Below are positions 12,701 through 25,483 of a stretch of DNA of 64,000 nt, one piece after another. Every line of letters begins with the position of its first letter. Within the stretch, counting starts at the first letter, position 1. The DNA comes from Dioscorea cayenensis subsp. rotundata (lineage: Eukaryota > Streptophyta > Magnoliopsida > Dioscoreales > Dioscoreaceae). The notes beneath the pieces are model-generated. The model saw only the letters and a program-made list of their open reading frames with translations. It was not told the DNA's origin and searched no databases. The stretch covers positions 5,677,501 through 5,741,500 of the forward strand of contig NC_052474.1 in NCBI RefSeq assembly GCF_009730915.1, written 5' to 3'. Both the position numbers and the translations under genes were made by a program.

Positions 12701-14720
12701 TTACTGACTCATACATATTGATATTACTGACTGATGTAGGGATAAATGAGTTTCACAGCCTTTAGCAGTCATAAAATTGCTGCCATGTACTGCATGCATT
12801 TTGTTAGTATGATATGATTTTCATGTCAGTTTAGCTCTTTGTAATGTATTGAAAATTAGATTGAATGATGCTTGACTTGTTCTCAGATTCAATTTCTTCT
12901 GTCTTTATTACTATAGTATGCTAATTTTTCAGCTAGTAACATGATAGTCAATCCCAAGATTCCCAATTTGGGAAAATGTTTCAAATTAGTAAGTCAGTTT
13001 ATGTGCAAGGCCTGAAAAAAATTGTTTATTTTCATGGCGCGCTTATCTTATTCTTTTTTAATAATTTTTTGTTTTGGCACTTGTAGAATTTGCTTCTGAA
13101 ATGATCCGACTCTTAAATTATCCACGACCATTTTGACTTCATTCTTGATTATTGAATATTTATTATCACTCAATCTTCTTCTAGGCAGTTGCTAATTGCC
13201 ATTGTATAATGGCAATTATATGCATAGTTTTTGAAATTAGTAAACCCTAATGATTGAGGTCATTCTTCACTTCCTCTTTCTGCCCCCCAATTTGTGGTTA
13301 TATGGCAGTTCAAATCTGGATGGATCTCCATCTGCAGAAGCTAAGAAGAAAATATATATGGTGCCAATAAGTGTAAAGCTGATATAATTAAGCTGTTTAC
13401 TTCTTTAAGGCAATAACAATAGCACGAAGAATAATTAAATGAGACGAAAAACCTGGAACACTCTTACCACAATCAACAGTATTACATTTCCTCATTGTAT
13501 ATGCTTAGTGAAGCTCTTTTGTGATAAAATGCGGAATATTTATTCTTTTGCAGTCAGCAGAGGGTTTTTGCGATACAAGTGTTTGAGCTGCATAGGTTAA
13601 TAAAGGTTTGTTTCAACAGTCGCAACTGGAATAAAGCTGCAGATAGGTATAAGATGATATGCCAGCCTCATTGTCTTGTTTTAATGCCTGTCTCCTTTTC
13701 AAACAGGTTCAGAAGTTGATTGCTGCATCACCACATATGCTCCTTGAAGAAAGTTCATTTCTGAAAAAATCTTCTCAGAAGGTAGTACCGGCCAAGATTC
13801 TGCAACATGAACCTGTGCCAAAGCCCCTGCTGGCTGCCACCCAACCAAAAGATCTACAGAAGTCGAACCAAAGAATAGAGTGCTCGACAGAGAAAACAGT
13901 TGATGCACGCCCTTTGCCCTCTACTGAGGATGGATCCCACGGAGGTCATACTGTTCAGAATCCTAGAACTGGCCCGTATGTTGGAAACCCAATGCCAATC
14001 CCTATGTCTCTCGATCATCAAAAACCAAATCCTTGGTGCTACCACCCGCCCGCAAATCAGTGGTTAGTTCCTGTTATGTCACCTTCAGAAGGGCTTTGTT
14101 ACAAGCCCTACACCGGCCCGTGTCCTCCTCCTGGTGGATTTATTCCTCCGGTTTATGGAGGCTGTTGTCCTATGAGCTTACCTCCCGGAGATTTCATGAA
14201 TCCGGCTTATGGTATCCCTGCCTCTCATCAACAACAAAACATGGGTGTTCTTTCGGGTAATCATCATATGGCTCCAAACTACTTCCCGGCTCCTTACCCA
14301 GTTCATGTCATGAACCCGATGATGTCTCCCTCTGCCGTCGAACAAGTAAGCCCATTGGTTGGCTCGCGACCTCCTGGACAGACTGAGCAGAGCTCATGCA
14401 ACATCTCAAACCTCAGAAGTGAAACAATTTCAGGTCGCCTTTGGAAGGCTCACGGTCAGGTATCAAAAGAGAGTGGAGTGCAGGGGAGCACCGCCAGCAG
14501 TCCTTGTGAGAAGACACAAGCAGATGGAAGAGACGCGCTGCCCCTTTTCCCAACCGCACCACAATCAGAGATTTCGGCTCGGCAGCCTTCTGCATCTTGT
14601 GGTAAGGCGAATCAAACACGCGTAATCAAAGTTGTTCCACACAATGCAAGGTCTGCAACTGAGTCTGCAGCTCGTATTTTCCGATCTATACAGGAAGGGA
14701 GACAACAACATGATTCATAG
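9770..14720 (+). CDS. ELF3: EARLY FLOWERING 3, evening-complex scaffold protein
   Basis: The coding exons are 9770-10000, 11382-12331, 13554-13605 and 13707-14720. All introns are GT-AG, and the junctions join in frame to give 748 aa. The N-terminus carries the conserved ELF3 block (residues about 11-45: [11 protein letters not shown], then [15 protein letters not shown]). The central block (about 367-425) has [20 protein letters not shown] followed by [20 protein letters not shown]. The C-terminus has [19 protein letters not shown] and stops at 14718. ELF3 is a nuclear, largely disordered scaffold that joins ELF4 and LUX in the evening complex, repressing PIF/PRR genes in clock, photoperiod and temperature responses. 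The length is near that of monocot ELF3. The Pro/Gly/Met-rich exon 4 lacks the long polyglutamine tract seen in some Arabidopsis alleles (only one HQQQ). The frame is intact throughout; intron 1 (1.38 kb) and intron 2 (1.22 kb) contain no other gene. Confidence 0.95.
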
Positions 14721-15750
14721 ATCGTGTACTGTATGTGCGTTCTTGTTTTTGACGAAATCCACTGGCTTTGATATATCTTTGTTGTTTACATGTATATGTT
14801 ATTATTCTGTTATGTGTGGAGCCGGAGATCAATATTTTGTAGGCTTTGTTGCTCTATTGATTAAATTTGTGGATGCAAGCTTTGAAGATAGAACTTGAAC
14901 AATAGCTGCTCTCTGTTATCATGTTTATTCGAATGAAATCAATGTTTACATTTAATGGTCTTTTGTTATTACTATTATGATGATGATCATGATGTTAGTG
15001 GAGCTGGATTTTGATCAACAGAGTGTTAATTTGTTTGTTTTAAGTATTTTTAATTTACATGAAAAGACATATTTTTTTTATGAAGAGGCTTATTTTTCCT
15101 TTGGTCATATGCTCTTGTCTTACGGAGCATACTGTATATGTTTGCTCATTATGAACATTAACTAAAGAAAAACAAAGAAATTTCTTTCCAAAATTTATTT
15201 AGGATGGCTAAGGAAATGAAAGAAATTATCTGTTATTTATTCTTAAAATTATTATTATTTTTAATTATACTTGTTTTTTAAAATGTTAAATAATTATTTA
15301 AAGTGGATTTTTATTTCTGCGAGGTTGAATGTTCAAAAACTTTTATATACTAAACCAAGAGTCTAAGAGCCTAATACACAAGAAAGCAAATGTAATAGTT
15401 ACGTTAATTCTAAGTTATAATTTTTGTGAAGTATATATCTTTATGTAAATATAAAATTTTGTATATACTCTCATAAAGTTTCACCCACAGAACACATACG
15501 TATACGCATCCTTGCTAACTCATTTATAAATATAAAAAAATAGATTAGTTATTATTATTATTATTATATATTAATATTATCTTAAACATTTAAAATATCA
15601 TATTATATAATTGAATATCTAACTACAACTACAATGTATGTATATAAATCTCCAATTTTCAGCCTATGAATATATATATATATATATATAAGTAAATTTT
15701 TACGAAAAAGAAAGGTATAATAATAAATAAATATATATATATATATATAT
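14721..15750. other. ELF3 3' region and AT-rich spacer
   Basis: The ELF3 3'UTR should lie in the first few hundred bases. The rest is AT-rich with (TTA)n near 15547-15567 and TA tracts at 15668-15690. No gene was recognised. Confidence 0.6.
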
Positions 15751-15752
15751 TA

Positions 15753-15800
15753 AATGACACGTCACCACTCGTACAGCTATATATAAACCCAAAGATCCAG
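15753..15800 (+). promoter_or_regulatory. Core promoter of the exonuclease-like gene at 15857
   Basis: A TATATATAAA box at 15778-15787 lies about 70 bases before the start codon. About 20 bases upstream is an ACGT-core bZIP-type site (TGACACGTCACC, 15755-15766). The spacing suggests transcription starts near 15810-15820. Confidence 0.6.
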
Positions 15801-15856
15801 AAGCTTTCCTTCATCACGCCTCTCTGGTTTCTTTGTTCCTTGCGCCGCAAGCCACC

Positions 15857-16570
15857 ATGAACCGACCTCTGGAGTTGAGCATCGAGAAGGAGAACGAAGA
15901 CGACGATGATTACCCGACGAGGAACCCTATCCGCATCGTTCGTCTAGGCGACCGCATCATCGAGGTCTCCATTCTCAACGACGAGGGGAACTTCGCCGTC
16001 AAGCGCTGGTTCCAGGAACGCGACCGAGAGAAGCGAAGGAGCCCACTCGTTGCCGGCCTCTCCTTCTTCCACGGTTCCCCTGAACGCTGCAGCTGGTACA
16101 AATCCTCCCCCTATTCCTCCTCCAAAGTCATCGCCGGCATCGCTCTTTGCCTTGGAGGATCTCACTGTCTCTTCATTGACAACTCCTCTTCTTACGATCG
16201 GGTTACCACTGCCCGTGCTCTCCGTGACTTCCTCGCCGAACGCCGCGTGACCATCGTTGGGGTTGGGTTCAAGAAGGCAGTCGAGTCGTTTGAGAAGGAC
16301 TGGGACATTCACTTGGGGAAGACAGTGGAGGCAAGGACGCTGATGGAGGATGCGTATGGGAAGTGTAAGATGATGGGCCGGAACGGATTGGAGGAGATGG
16401 CGGAGATCGCGCTCAATGGGATGAGGGTGAGGAGACTGCCGATAACCACTGAGAAGAAATACTGGTACGACGACATCGACGAGGATCGAGTGCTGCAAGC
16501 CACTTTTGATGCCTTCCTCTGCTTCGAGATCGGAGTCAAGTGCCTCCAAATGCTCGGTCGTCCCACCTAA
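15857..16570 (+). CDS. Degenerate DnaQ/WRN-type 3'-5' exonuclease-fold protein (paralog 1, intact)
   Basis: Intronless, 237 aa. I take the ATG at 15857, which sits in a strong GCCACCATG context and matches the start of the 36128-36841 copy (also 237 aa). An in-frame ATG 24 bases upstream is less likely. The fold is recognised by the order LVAGLSFFH (65-72), the ALCLGG...CLFIDN strand pair (96-109), ALRDFLAERRVTIVGVG (121-137), the helix WDIHLGKTVEARTL, and the C-terminal ATFDAFLCFEIG (215-226). In active family members the first block carries the metal-binding Asp-x-Glu. Here those positions read Ser-Phe-Phe, so only the late Asp (218) remains, and the protein is probably catalytically inactive. 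The role is unknown. It is the only plus-strand copy; the others form a minus-strand cluster from 33 kb on. Confidence 0.75.
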   Translation: MNRPLELSIEKENEDDDDYPTRNPIRIVRLGDRIIEVSILNDEGNFAVKRWFQERDREKRRSPLVAGLSFFHGSPERCSWYKSSPYSSSKVIAGIALCLGGSHCLFIDNSSSYDRVTTARALRDFLAERRVTIVGVGFKKAVESFEKDWDIHLGKTVEARTLMEDAYGKCKMMGRNGLEEMAEIALNGMRVRRLPITTEKKYWYDDIDEDRVLQATFDAFLCFEIGVKCLQMLGRPT

Positions 16571-18640
16571 ATCAAGATATATCACGGTATGCTAGCAATC
16601 TATTCTCTGGATTTCTCTTTCCTTCTTTGATGCTAGGGTTAGGGTTTCTAGTTGTGGATCCTTCTTCTTTGGTGCTTCGTTCTCGATGGTGGTTCTGATG
16701 AGAAACTTTGTTCATTTTCGTGGATTAGGGTTTTTTTTTTTTTGGTACTGATTTGAAACTTCTGGAAACGAATCTGGGTCTCTCTCTCTTTGTTTGCTTT
16801 TCTTAATATTTTTTTCCCGCCAAAACTGAGTCTTAGAATTAATTGCAGGTTGTTATGCATACCGTTTCCTTTTCTTGTGAATTACTGCTGATTAGGTTAG
16901 TTTTTTTTTTTTTAATATTTAATTATTATGTTTTTGGTCTCGTGGCTTCAACATATAGGAAGAATAAAAAAATTTTTAACAACATTGAAATGACAATTTT
17001 CCCAACATTGAAATTTCCAAAGATGATAATAAATTTTTTTTCTAAAATTAAAAATTATAATGTTGTAATTTTTCAATGACTGAATTCTAATCCAAGAGGA
17101 AGTTTGGTGCATGCTATACACCAAATGTAGTAGCACTCGTTTATCTTTGATGATTTACTAACATATGGTATGATTGGTATGATGAAGTTTACTTTTGGTC
17201 AAAGTTTCTTGGTTAATTATTTACTTATAGATTTTTTTTCTTTATTTGTTATTGTTTTTAAAAGGTTTTTGGATGAAATGCAGGGAGAAATTAATATTTG
17301 GTGAAAAGAATATTAGCTCTAATTAATACAGAGGTCATCTAAATATTAGCTCTTATATATACATACACACACATATTTATATATACAGTAAATGTTTTTT
17401 TTTATGTTTTATTTTCATTACCGTTTTCTATCCAAACATAATAATTTTGTGATGTAGAATAAGTTATTATGTGACATTTAATATTTATTTTATATGCAAA
17501 ATACAATTAATAAAATTTATTTAAAAGATACATATATATTGATGAAAAATAGGATTCTAGCTGCGTGAGTATTATTTGTGGGTGATGTATATTTGCATTT
17601 CATAAATTCATCCTCTATTTAAAAAAAAAAGTTTTTACTCTTATATTTCCTTTATGTTTTAAGTCAACTGTATTTATTAAATATATATATATATATATAT
17701 ATATGTTATCTATATATATATATATATATATATAGATAACAATACTAAAGAACAATCAGCAAAATTATTATGTTTGGATAGAAAACAGTAAATATATAAT
17801 ATATATTTATATATTATGTTTAGACAATTCAGTGTGAGGTCCGAAGCTTTTGGGGGAATAGGCTGATGCTCATCCACTTCTGTCCGCGGGAGTGATTTTT
17901 GTCGTCATCTTATTTTTTCCTTTACCTCGTTGCCGTGTTTGTTTGTGTTTTTCACATCTAGTGGATATTTTGTACTCTTTATTTTCTTTTTAATATTAGT
18001 GGTTTATACACCTTTTCAAAAAAAAAATATTTATATATATATATATATTATCTATTATTCAAAAAAAAAAATTGTATGTTATCTATGTTTTTACCCTTTT
18101 TATTATTATCATTTTGCAATTGGAAGCCATCCGGGTGATAAATATAAATACGATGGGTTACTCCCTCGTTTCCACTTTCCACTCTCCAAAATCTTATTAT
18201 GAAAATATAAAGCATAGTCTATATAGAATAATTATTCATTAAATTAAAATCAAAGCAACACTCTAAAGCCAGTAAACCACAAATGACCTCTAATATTTGA
18301 GTTAGTATTTATTTTGAATCATTAAATATATAATTATTTATTTATTTATTTGAATGTACACCTTTATTTTGAATGATACAAATACGAATTAAAAAATAAA
18401 TAAATGTCATGTGTGTTGCTATCTTGGGTGAAAGTGAAACCGCTCAAGTGAATAATTAAAAGATTAAAATAAAATTTTTTATATTTAATTGCGAAGATTA
18501 AAAGGAAAACAAAAAAACAAAAACTTTCGTAGGTTACAAAGTGATTTCAGCGCATTTTAAAATGAAATCTCCAATCTCATACTGCCACGTTAGGGATCTA
18601 GGTTAACAAAAGAAAGACGCGGTTCAAGGAACACTCAATG
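16571..18640. other. Intergenic region, no gene seen
   Basis: AT-rich. It includes (TA)n tracts at 17682-17704 and 17714-17735 arranged around GTTATC/GATAAC as a small hairpin, and A/T-rich tracts near 18020-18070. No ORF with domain content was found. Confidence 0.6.
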
Positions 18641-18647
18641 TGAACCC

Positions 18648-18687
18648 TATATAAACTAATCGCCAGGTAACCCCAAAGAAACCCTAA
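18648..18687 (+). promoter_or_regulatory. TATA box and telo-box of the eS30 gene
   Basis: CTATATAAA at 18648-18656 is followed by AAACCCTAA at 18679-18687, about 25-30 bases downstream. A telo-box close to the transcription start is a hallmark of plant ribosomal protein genes. Confidence 0.7.
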
Positions 18688-18754
18688 TCATCAATCAAAG
18701 CCGCCTTTCTTCTCCGGCCATCGCTCCAGAACCCCGCCGCGAACCCTAGAAGCC

Positions 18755-19164
<410 letters not shown>

Positions 19165-21411
19165 TTGCGGTATTAGTTTTTCTAGTTTGAAGAAGTAAAA
19201 TTAGGGTTTTTGTTTGAGTTGATGGGAACTTGCATGTTACTACGGGCTGCTGGACTGTGATTGTGCCCTTTTTATTGTTTACTTGTTTTTAGGGCAAAGT
19301 TTTGAGTTTATTATAAAAAATTCCTTTGTTTTTGTGATCTGTTTGTTATCTTTTATCCATTGCTGTTTTCCTTTTGTTATTGTTAATGTTCTAATTGTGC
19401 TTGTGCTAGATATGATAGTGATTTAGGTTTTGGTTATCAAAAGAATTAACTCATTGAGGTTGTTTATTTTGGATGCTTGCTTTTTTACTGTCCTTTGATT
19501 CTATAATGAGGTAAATTTCAAATTTAGTATTGTGATTGTGGCCTCTAGTTTAATAACTTCCTCTGGATTATAGCATCAGTTCTTACCGCAAAATATCTTA
19601 CTCTTAGCTGCTTAATTTTTCAAATGGTTTTTTAGCTTATTTCATATAGCTTGATGAGTATACTGTCAAAAGGAATTTAAGTTTTTCACAATTTTTTGGT
19701 TAATTTTGGATGCCTTGGAAGGTAATCAGAGTTCTAAGTGATGGTGAATTGCTTTTGGGCATGCATAGTGTTTGGCCCTTTGTGGACTGACATTTTTTAT
19801 GGCGTTTTTGGATGGAATAATATATCTAGAGTATTATAGTTTGTGTTATTTTCTTAATCAATTATTGATATCGATCTCTACTTCATTTGAAACATTCTGT
19901 TATGATAATGTGGCTGGTTTTTTATTGGTTGTTTGTTGGCGCTTAGTGGGTATGATATTAGAGATCCATCAAAGAGGTCTTAAGGTACAAGGACTAAGTG
20001 AAGTTAAGTCTTATGCATGTTTGATAGCATTTGGGAATTAGTAGGGCTAGCGCTTCAAAGTTGATTAATTGTATTAACTTATACCAATGTATGGTTCCTA
20101 ACCAAGTGTAATGAGAGAATTAATTGTTTGTAGAGTATTATGTTTTTTTTTTTTTTTCAATAAAATTACATTTAGACAATATAATTGTTAAGGTTTTGAT
20201 TTGGATTAAAGCCTGTTCTTCTATAAGATGTCATTTTGTTTTCAGTCCTATGATAAAAGTATTCTGACGTCTATTATCATCTCCAGTGTTCTTGACAGAT
20301 TATTAGTCAAGGAATACTAATAATGTTTTGTTAACAGTGTACACTGCTCTGGCCACTCGTATTTTCCAAATTTTGTTTGTAGATGGTAACTTAGCAAGTA
20401 AAGGGCTCAAATATTTTTTTGTTGTTCTGGTTTTTCTTTGATCCCGCTCTTGATGAACCATGGTTTTGATCAGCTGATCGTATTCTATTATGCTAGAGCT
20501 GAGTGTTATTTGTCTATTTGATGGGTTCATTTTTCTAGATCTGTCAATGTGGAGGATCTGGAAATGGTGATTGATAACCTCTATGGTGTCTAATGCCACC
20601 TCTGAATGTTAACCAATATCTGTTTTCTTAAGTTAAAACATGCGTTTTTGTTCTTTTACCACGTAACATTTGGTTGAGTTTAGAAACAGGTTGACGGTTT
20701 CCTTTATAAGTTGCAACTCTCACTGGAACAAAATTTAATATAATTTATTTTTTGAAATTGAATTTATTATGAAAGATCAAGGCTTTATCAATATCAACAA
20801 TCGTCATTTCCCTCAAATATAATTTACTCTTTAACATTGAATTTATAAGAACTAATAATAAAGAATGAAATATTTTTTTCAAAAAAAGTAATTGGTTAAT
20901 TCTTTTGTTAATAAGATAAACCAGAGTGAGCTCTTAGTTTGGATCTTGCATTCTAAACACCGAAATAAAATCAACATTCGCTTAATCGCGTTTCAAACAG
21001 CACCCTGCGTCGGACCGTAAAAGCAAAATAGATCAGAAAAAGAGTTATCAAACTAAAGAAAAGATTAGCACCTGAAAATACAGTGGCCTGGCACACTTGC
21101 AGACAATCACACTTAATCATATCGTGCGAGTTTAGAAATGCCCGTCTTCACTCTTCAGATATAAAAGATGCTAATAAAAGCTGAAACATTCCAACCATTT
21201 GAAATTTCTCGACTATGCTTTGTCTTTTGAGAAAGATTGCGGAACAGAGTTTAACATTCTTCATCCATTTGCAACACGTTCATAATACAAGCCACACTTA
21301 GGACAAGCAAATAGAAGCATGAGAAACTAGAAACCCCAGATATACAAATAAGCAAACAAAGGTTTATGCACCGCCACAGGATTAAATACTGACATAACAT
21401 TTGCATTTGAA
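19165..21411. other. Region between eS30 and the VTI1-type gene, no gene seen
   Basis: It holds the eS30 3'UTR at the left and the 3'UTR of the converging VTI1-type gene at the right. The AT-rich middle has no supported ORF; the 89-residue ORF at 19772-20041 has no recognisable domain. Confidence 0.6.
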
Positions 21412-24400
21412 TTAATGGGCAAGTTTGAAGTAGAGGATCAGAGTGATCGCCACCACCAGAACTGCGATGACGCAACCGATCATCCATTTATTCCTGTCCA
21501 TTCTTTTCGACATGGCTGAAAGGATCTTCCTGCTTTTGCCAATGTTATCATCCACCCCATGCAGCTGCAAAACCACATCAAACAGTAAATCATACAAACA
21601 AAATTGTTTTCTTGGTAAACTGTAGAAATATTTGCACTAACAACACAATATGCAATTCTCGTAGGATCTTATTGCCATTCACATATTTAGCGCCAGCCAA
21701 AATGAAAATGATCACCATTTTGATGTGTCCTCCGGTGCGATTTCACAATGTTAGCTTTTATGTACAATAGACAAACTAAAATACAATCCCCCACTCTTCA
21801 TCTGTTCAATCTTCAAGTGAAGCATGCATTTTATACATGTCAATGGAAATATGTCACCAGTAGGTGCAACATAGATTGGTTGCATTGGAGAACATCAGAT
21901 GGTTGACAATTTTAATGATAATGCATTCTATTTGTTCTATAGATATTCACAAGTCCAACCTTTGAGAAGCCAAAAGGTATCTCCAATTGCTCCCATAAAC
22001 TACAAATGTATAAATCAATAACCTGACTATTAGCTAACAGAATATCCGGAATGAAACTCTCATGAAGAAAATCAAATGATTATACTGAACAATCTAACAA
22101 TGACCGCCTCAAAAAAATTAAAGCCATGTAAAAGAGTCCTGAAACATGATGAATATTGGGAGCCCTCTTTTCTAAATGGTAAAAGAATTGAAGCTGAGAC
22201 ACCATAAAAACTAGCAATAACATAGATTGCATATGTCATGCACCAACACCCTCCCTCCCCTCTCCTAGGATGTAGCCACTCTTTAAATCAAATTAGGACC
22301 TCAACACAAAGATTATGAAATGAGATCTGTGAAGCAAACGAAGAATTTCAAACAACCAAAGAAATTTCCAGGGAATTGCTCTTTTGAGCCAAAAGCTTCA
22401 TTGCTTACTGTTTGTATGGGGATGGGTAAGGAATGAATGAGAAATGGACAAAAAATCCACAAATTTGATCCCAACTTATGTTTGGGCAGACGTTATTACT
22501 TAGCTAATGGTGCTCTGATGTTACAACCCATCTGCTATATTTTACCGAAGCCTTCTTTCTTGTTATAGTAAGAACTATTATTACTTGCAAAGATACAAAA
22601 TGAAAGCTTGAAGCTTACATGAATTTTGGATTACAGCATCCCAATTTTGGGATAACCAAACTTACAAATTCAATATGAACATCTATAAGCTTTCTGAACA
22701 AAAAAAAAAAAAAAATTGAGACAAGAGTCAAGACTATTAACATCAAACCTGATGTAATTCTTATAAACACGGACCTCAATTAAATCCATAACTTCTAAAA
22801 GTTCAATTTATATAGCTAGATTCCCATTTCCATAATTCGGTTACAATTACCATTTCTTATCAACTACATAATCAACTTGTTGTGCCAAAAGTTCCATATT
22901 ACAAAAAAACCATGGGCAAAAAGCATATGACAACAATATGAAATATAATGGATAAAAAGCGAATCAAAGTCCTACATTTTGCCCAGGTACAAAATTGATG
23001 AACTCATTTGTAATCACATGAGAAACTTTTTACTAAAAACTGAAATGATGCATCTACGAAATCTTAAATAAGGAAAAGCTTCTTCAAATATCAATACACG
23101 CAAATCCTATAACTGAATCTTAAATAAGGAAAGAGTTTGACAACATATACACACCGTATTGTTTGCATGCAACAGAGATTGACGCTGCTGGTGAAGGTCT
23201 TGCAAGATTGAAACACCAAGCTCTTCTGTCTCCAGCATGGTTCTTCTACCCTCTCTGATTCTATCACTGGATTGGTTCAGCCTTTCTGTTGACATCAGTA
23301 ATCTTCCTCTCTGATCAGCAGAGACCTGCAGTATCCAGTGACCAGCAACAATAAGCCTCAACCAAAAGTAGCAAATAAGTTCCTAAATGATAGAAGAGTT
23401 AGAACAACATCTAACATTTGATGAGCGAAACACAATCATCTGATTCAAAATTTGGCCTAGCAACTGGAATGCTAATATAAATATATCGCCCAAGAATTTT
23501 ATCAAACACCCTAAAGATTAGGCTGTTTGATCTGTGATAAATCCCTGTCTCCAAAATTTTACGCTACTTGCAAGTTGCTTTACCACTGTAAAATTCATGA
23601 ATGCATATAGCAAGTCACCCTGATTAACCATATGTCATATCAGAAGACAACACAAAATCCTATGTTACTATAATTTACATGTTAATCTAATCAATGTGAT
23701 TACAGAGATTATGAAAAGTCTATGTAACATGTGTTGAAGAGTTAATCTCCTGATCATACGAAAATCAAAACATGTGATCCTTCTAGCAAACTTTAAACAG
23801 GAACTGTTGACTCAGACTCGTCACTGCAAATAACAATTTCTAATTGTATTAACACATGTAGACACACAAAGAATGAAAAGCACTTGTAAAAAAGAAATCA
23901 AATACAAAGCGGTCACGATAAGTACTGTAAATAGTAATAAATATCAGACAATCACTCATCCAAATGGAATCGAATACTGCAATAACAACTAAAATCTAAG
24001 TAACACATATAGTAATATATACTCAATCACAAGCTTAAACAATACCCGAAAAAGCACAGCATATCAAGGCAATCGAATAAAACAAAACGATAGCATCTCC
24101 ATTATACCGCTAGTGTATCTGCCATCCCCGCCTCCAACAATTCCTCCCTTGTGGCCTGGTTCAAATTGGGCGAAGTGAGTTTCTTCAGTTCACTTTTCAA
24201 GTTATTCAGATCAGACTTATACTCCCTCATCTTGGCAAGCAACGCAGCCTTCACACTCGGCTGCAAACTCCTCGCCTCCAGATCCATCTTTCTTATCTAA
24301 ACATAGACACAAACAAGGATGGATCACCCGATCAAGACTCCATACAAATTCAGAAAGAAACACAACATTGGTATCATCAATGGAGCAATTACCAGATTTT

Positions 24401-24661
24401 CAGCGTCTTCTATGCCGGATTTTATCTCAGAAACTTTCTGCTTCTTCTTCTCTGCAAGAATCATGAACCGATGTAAAATTACACAAAATAGAGTGAATTT
24501 CCATGATTGCGACCACGATTTGCAGCAACAAAGATTGAAATCACAAAGATAACCGACAATCGCATACCTCCATCGAGCTGCGCCGCCGATGTACACTTGC
24601 GCGAGAGCGAAGCCGAGATCTCGCAGTACTGGCGCTCGTAGGCCTCAAAAACCTCGCTCAT
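21412..24661 (-). CDS. VTI11: VTI1-type Qb-SNARE (VTI11/VTI12-like)
   Basis: The coding exons in transcript order are 24661-24568, 24451-24393, 24296-24108, 23325-23155 and 21564-21412, all with GT-AG introns and in-frame junctions. The product is 221 aa, the family's usual length. It begins MSEVFEAYERQYCEISASLS. The N-terminal three-helix region covers about 1-100 and contains DLEARSL and ELLEAGMADTLA. The SNARE helix covers about 126-188, with the zero-layer Gln near 161 in DLHQQRQSL. A C-terminal anchor (198-217) ends LILYFKLAH. VTI1 proteins supply the Qb helix for SNARE complexes in traffic between the trans-Golgi, prevacuolar compartment and vacuole. The sequence is closer to the VTI11 style (LHGVDDNIGKS) than to others, but I cannot separate VTI11 from VTI12 with certainty. 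The last intron (1.59 kb) is the longest. Confidence 0.93.
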
Positions 24662-25190
24662 CGTTGCTGCAAAGGAGATTACAAATCAAATCAACAAAAA
24701 AAACCCCAAAAAAATCGAAGAATTCTACAGATTGATTAGCGGTGAAGTCGAGATCGCAGAACAAACCACCAAACCCTAACCCTGATTCTGTTTTTGGGAG
24801 AGAACAACTCCAAATTAACAAAGAAAAAGAAGAAAAAATCGGTGAATTCGAAAACTAGGAAATTCACAGATCGAAGAAATAGCTTGATCGTGTTCGATGA
24901 ATGAATCGATGAATCGAGAGAGATCGATCGGAGAGGAGATAGAGAGGCGCAAGGAGAAAGGAGAAGGGGTTGGCGGGACCTTGTTAAAAGCCGCAGGTTA
25001 TTTTGTGAAAATACCAGCCAGCCACACTAGGGAAGGGTAAATATGTAAATTCACTCTGAATAATTTAATTGTGAAAAAATACAATAACCTTGGTGTTTAG
25101 CTTAGTAATTAAAAATTATTGTCATTGTAATTTTATAGAAAAGTAAATTATTTTTTTTTAAAAAAAATGGTTTTTATCATGTAAAAAAAA
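24662..25190 (-). promoter_or_regulatory. Leader and promoter region of the VTI1-type gene
   Basis: Upstream (minus strand) of the start codon. It contains a telomere-like AACCCTAACCCT word near 24772-24783 on the plus strand, a CT-rich leader (in the minus sense) at 24900-24960, and then AT-rich DNA. No TATA box was placed with confidence. Confidence 0.35.
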
Positions 25191-25483
25191 AATTTACATT
25201 TTGGTTCTTGGATTCATGTGTGTAAAAAAAAATTTACCTTTAAAAAGATGAGTCTGTGAATACACCTCTCATAAATTTCAAAAGTACATGTATACTCTCA
25301 ATTTTTTCTTTTAAATTTGTGAAATGTGTAGTTTTTACATTAAAAAAAACATCTAAAATGCAAAAAACGATTTAATAAATGTTTAAAATTATAATTTTTT
25401 AATTAGGTGATGGATCAATAGTGTTACAATCTGCCATCTTAAATGAATAAGTCATTATTATTAATTAAAGTCTTAAGGCAAAC
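25190..25483. repeat. Array 3'-flank block, unit A (left part)
   Basis: The block starts TTACATTTTGGTTCTTGGATTC and contains AATAGTGTTACAAT and GGCAAAC. The same block is at 35215-35770, 54655-55215 and, more diverged, 63490-63960. Here it is broken at 25483 by the LTR retrotransposon and resumes at 32778. Confidence 0.7.

Noticed and set aside
15944..16585. 213-codon minus-strand ORF
   Set aside because: Antisense shadow of paralog 1; the plus-strand frame has the conserved family motifs.
17682..17760. Possible microRNA-like hairpin
   Set aside because: The stem is made almost entirely of TA dinucleotides, which fold by composition alone.
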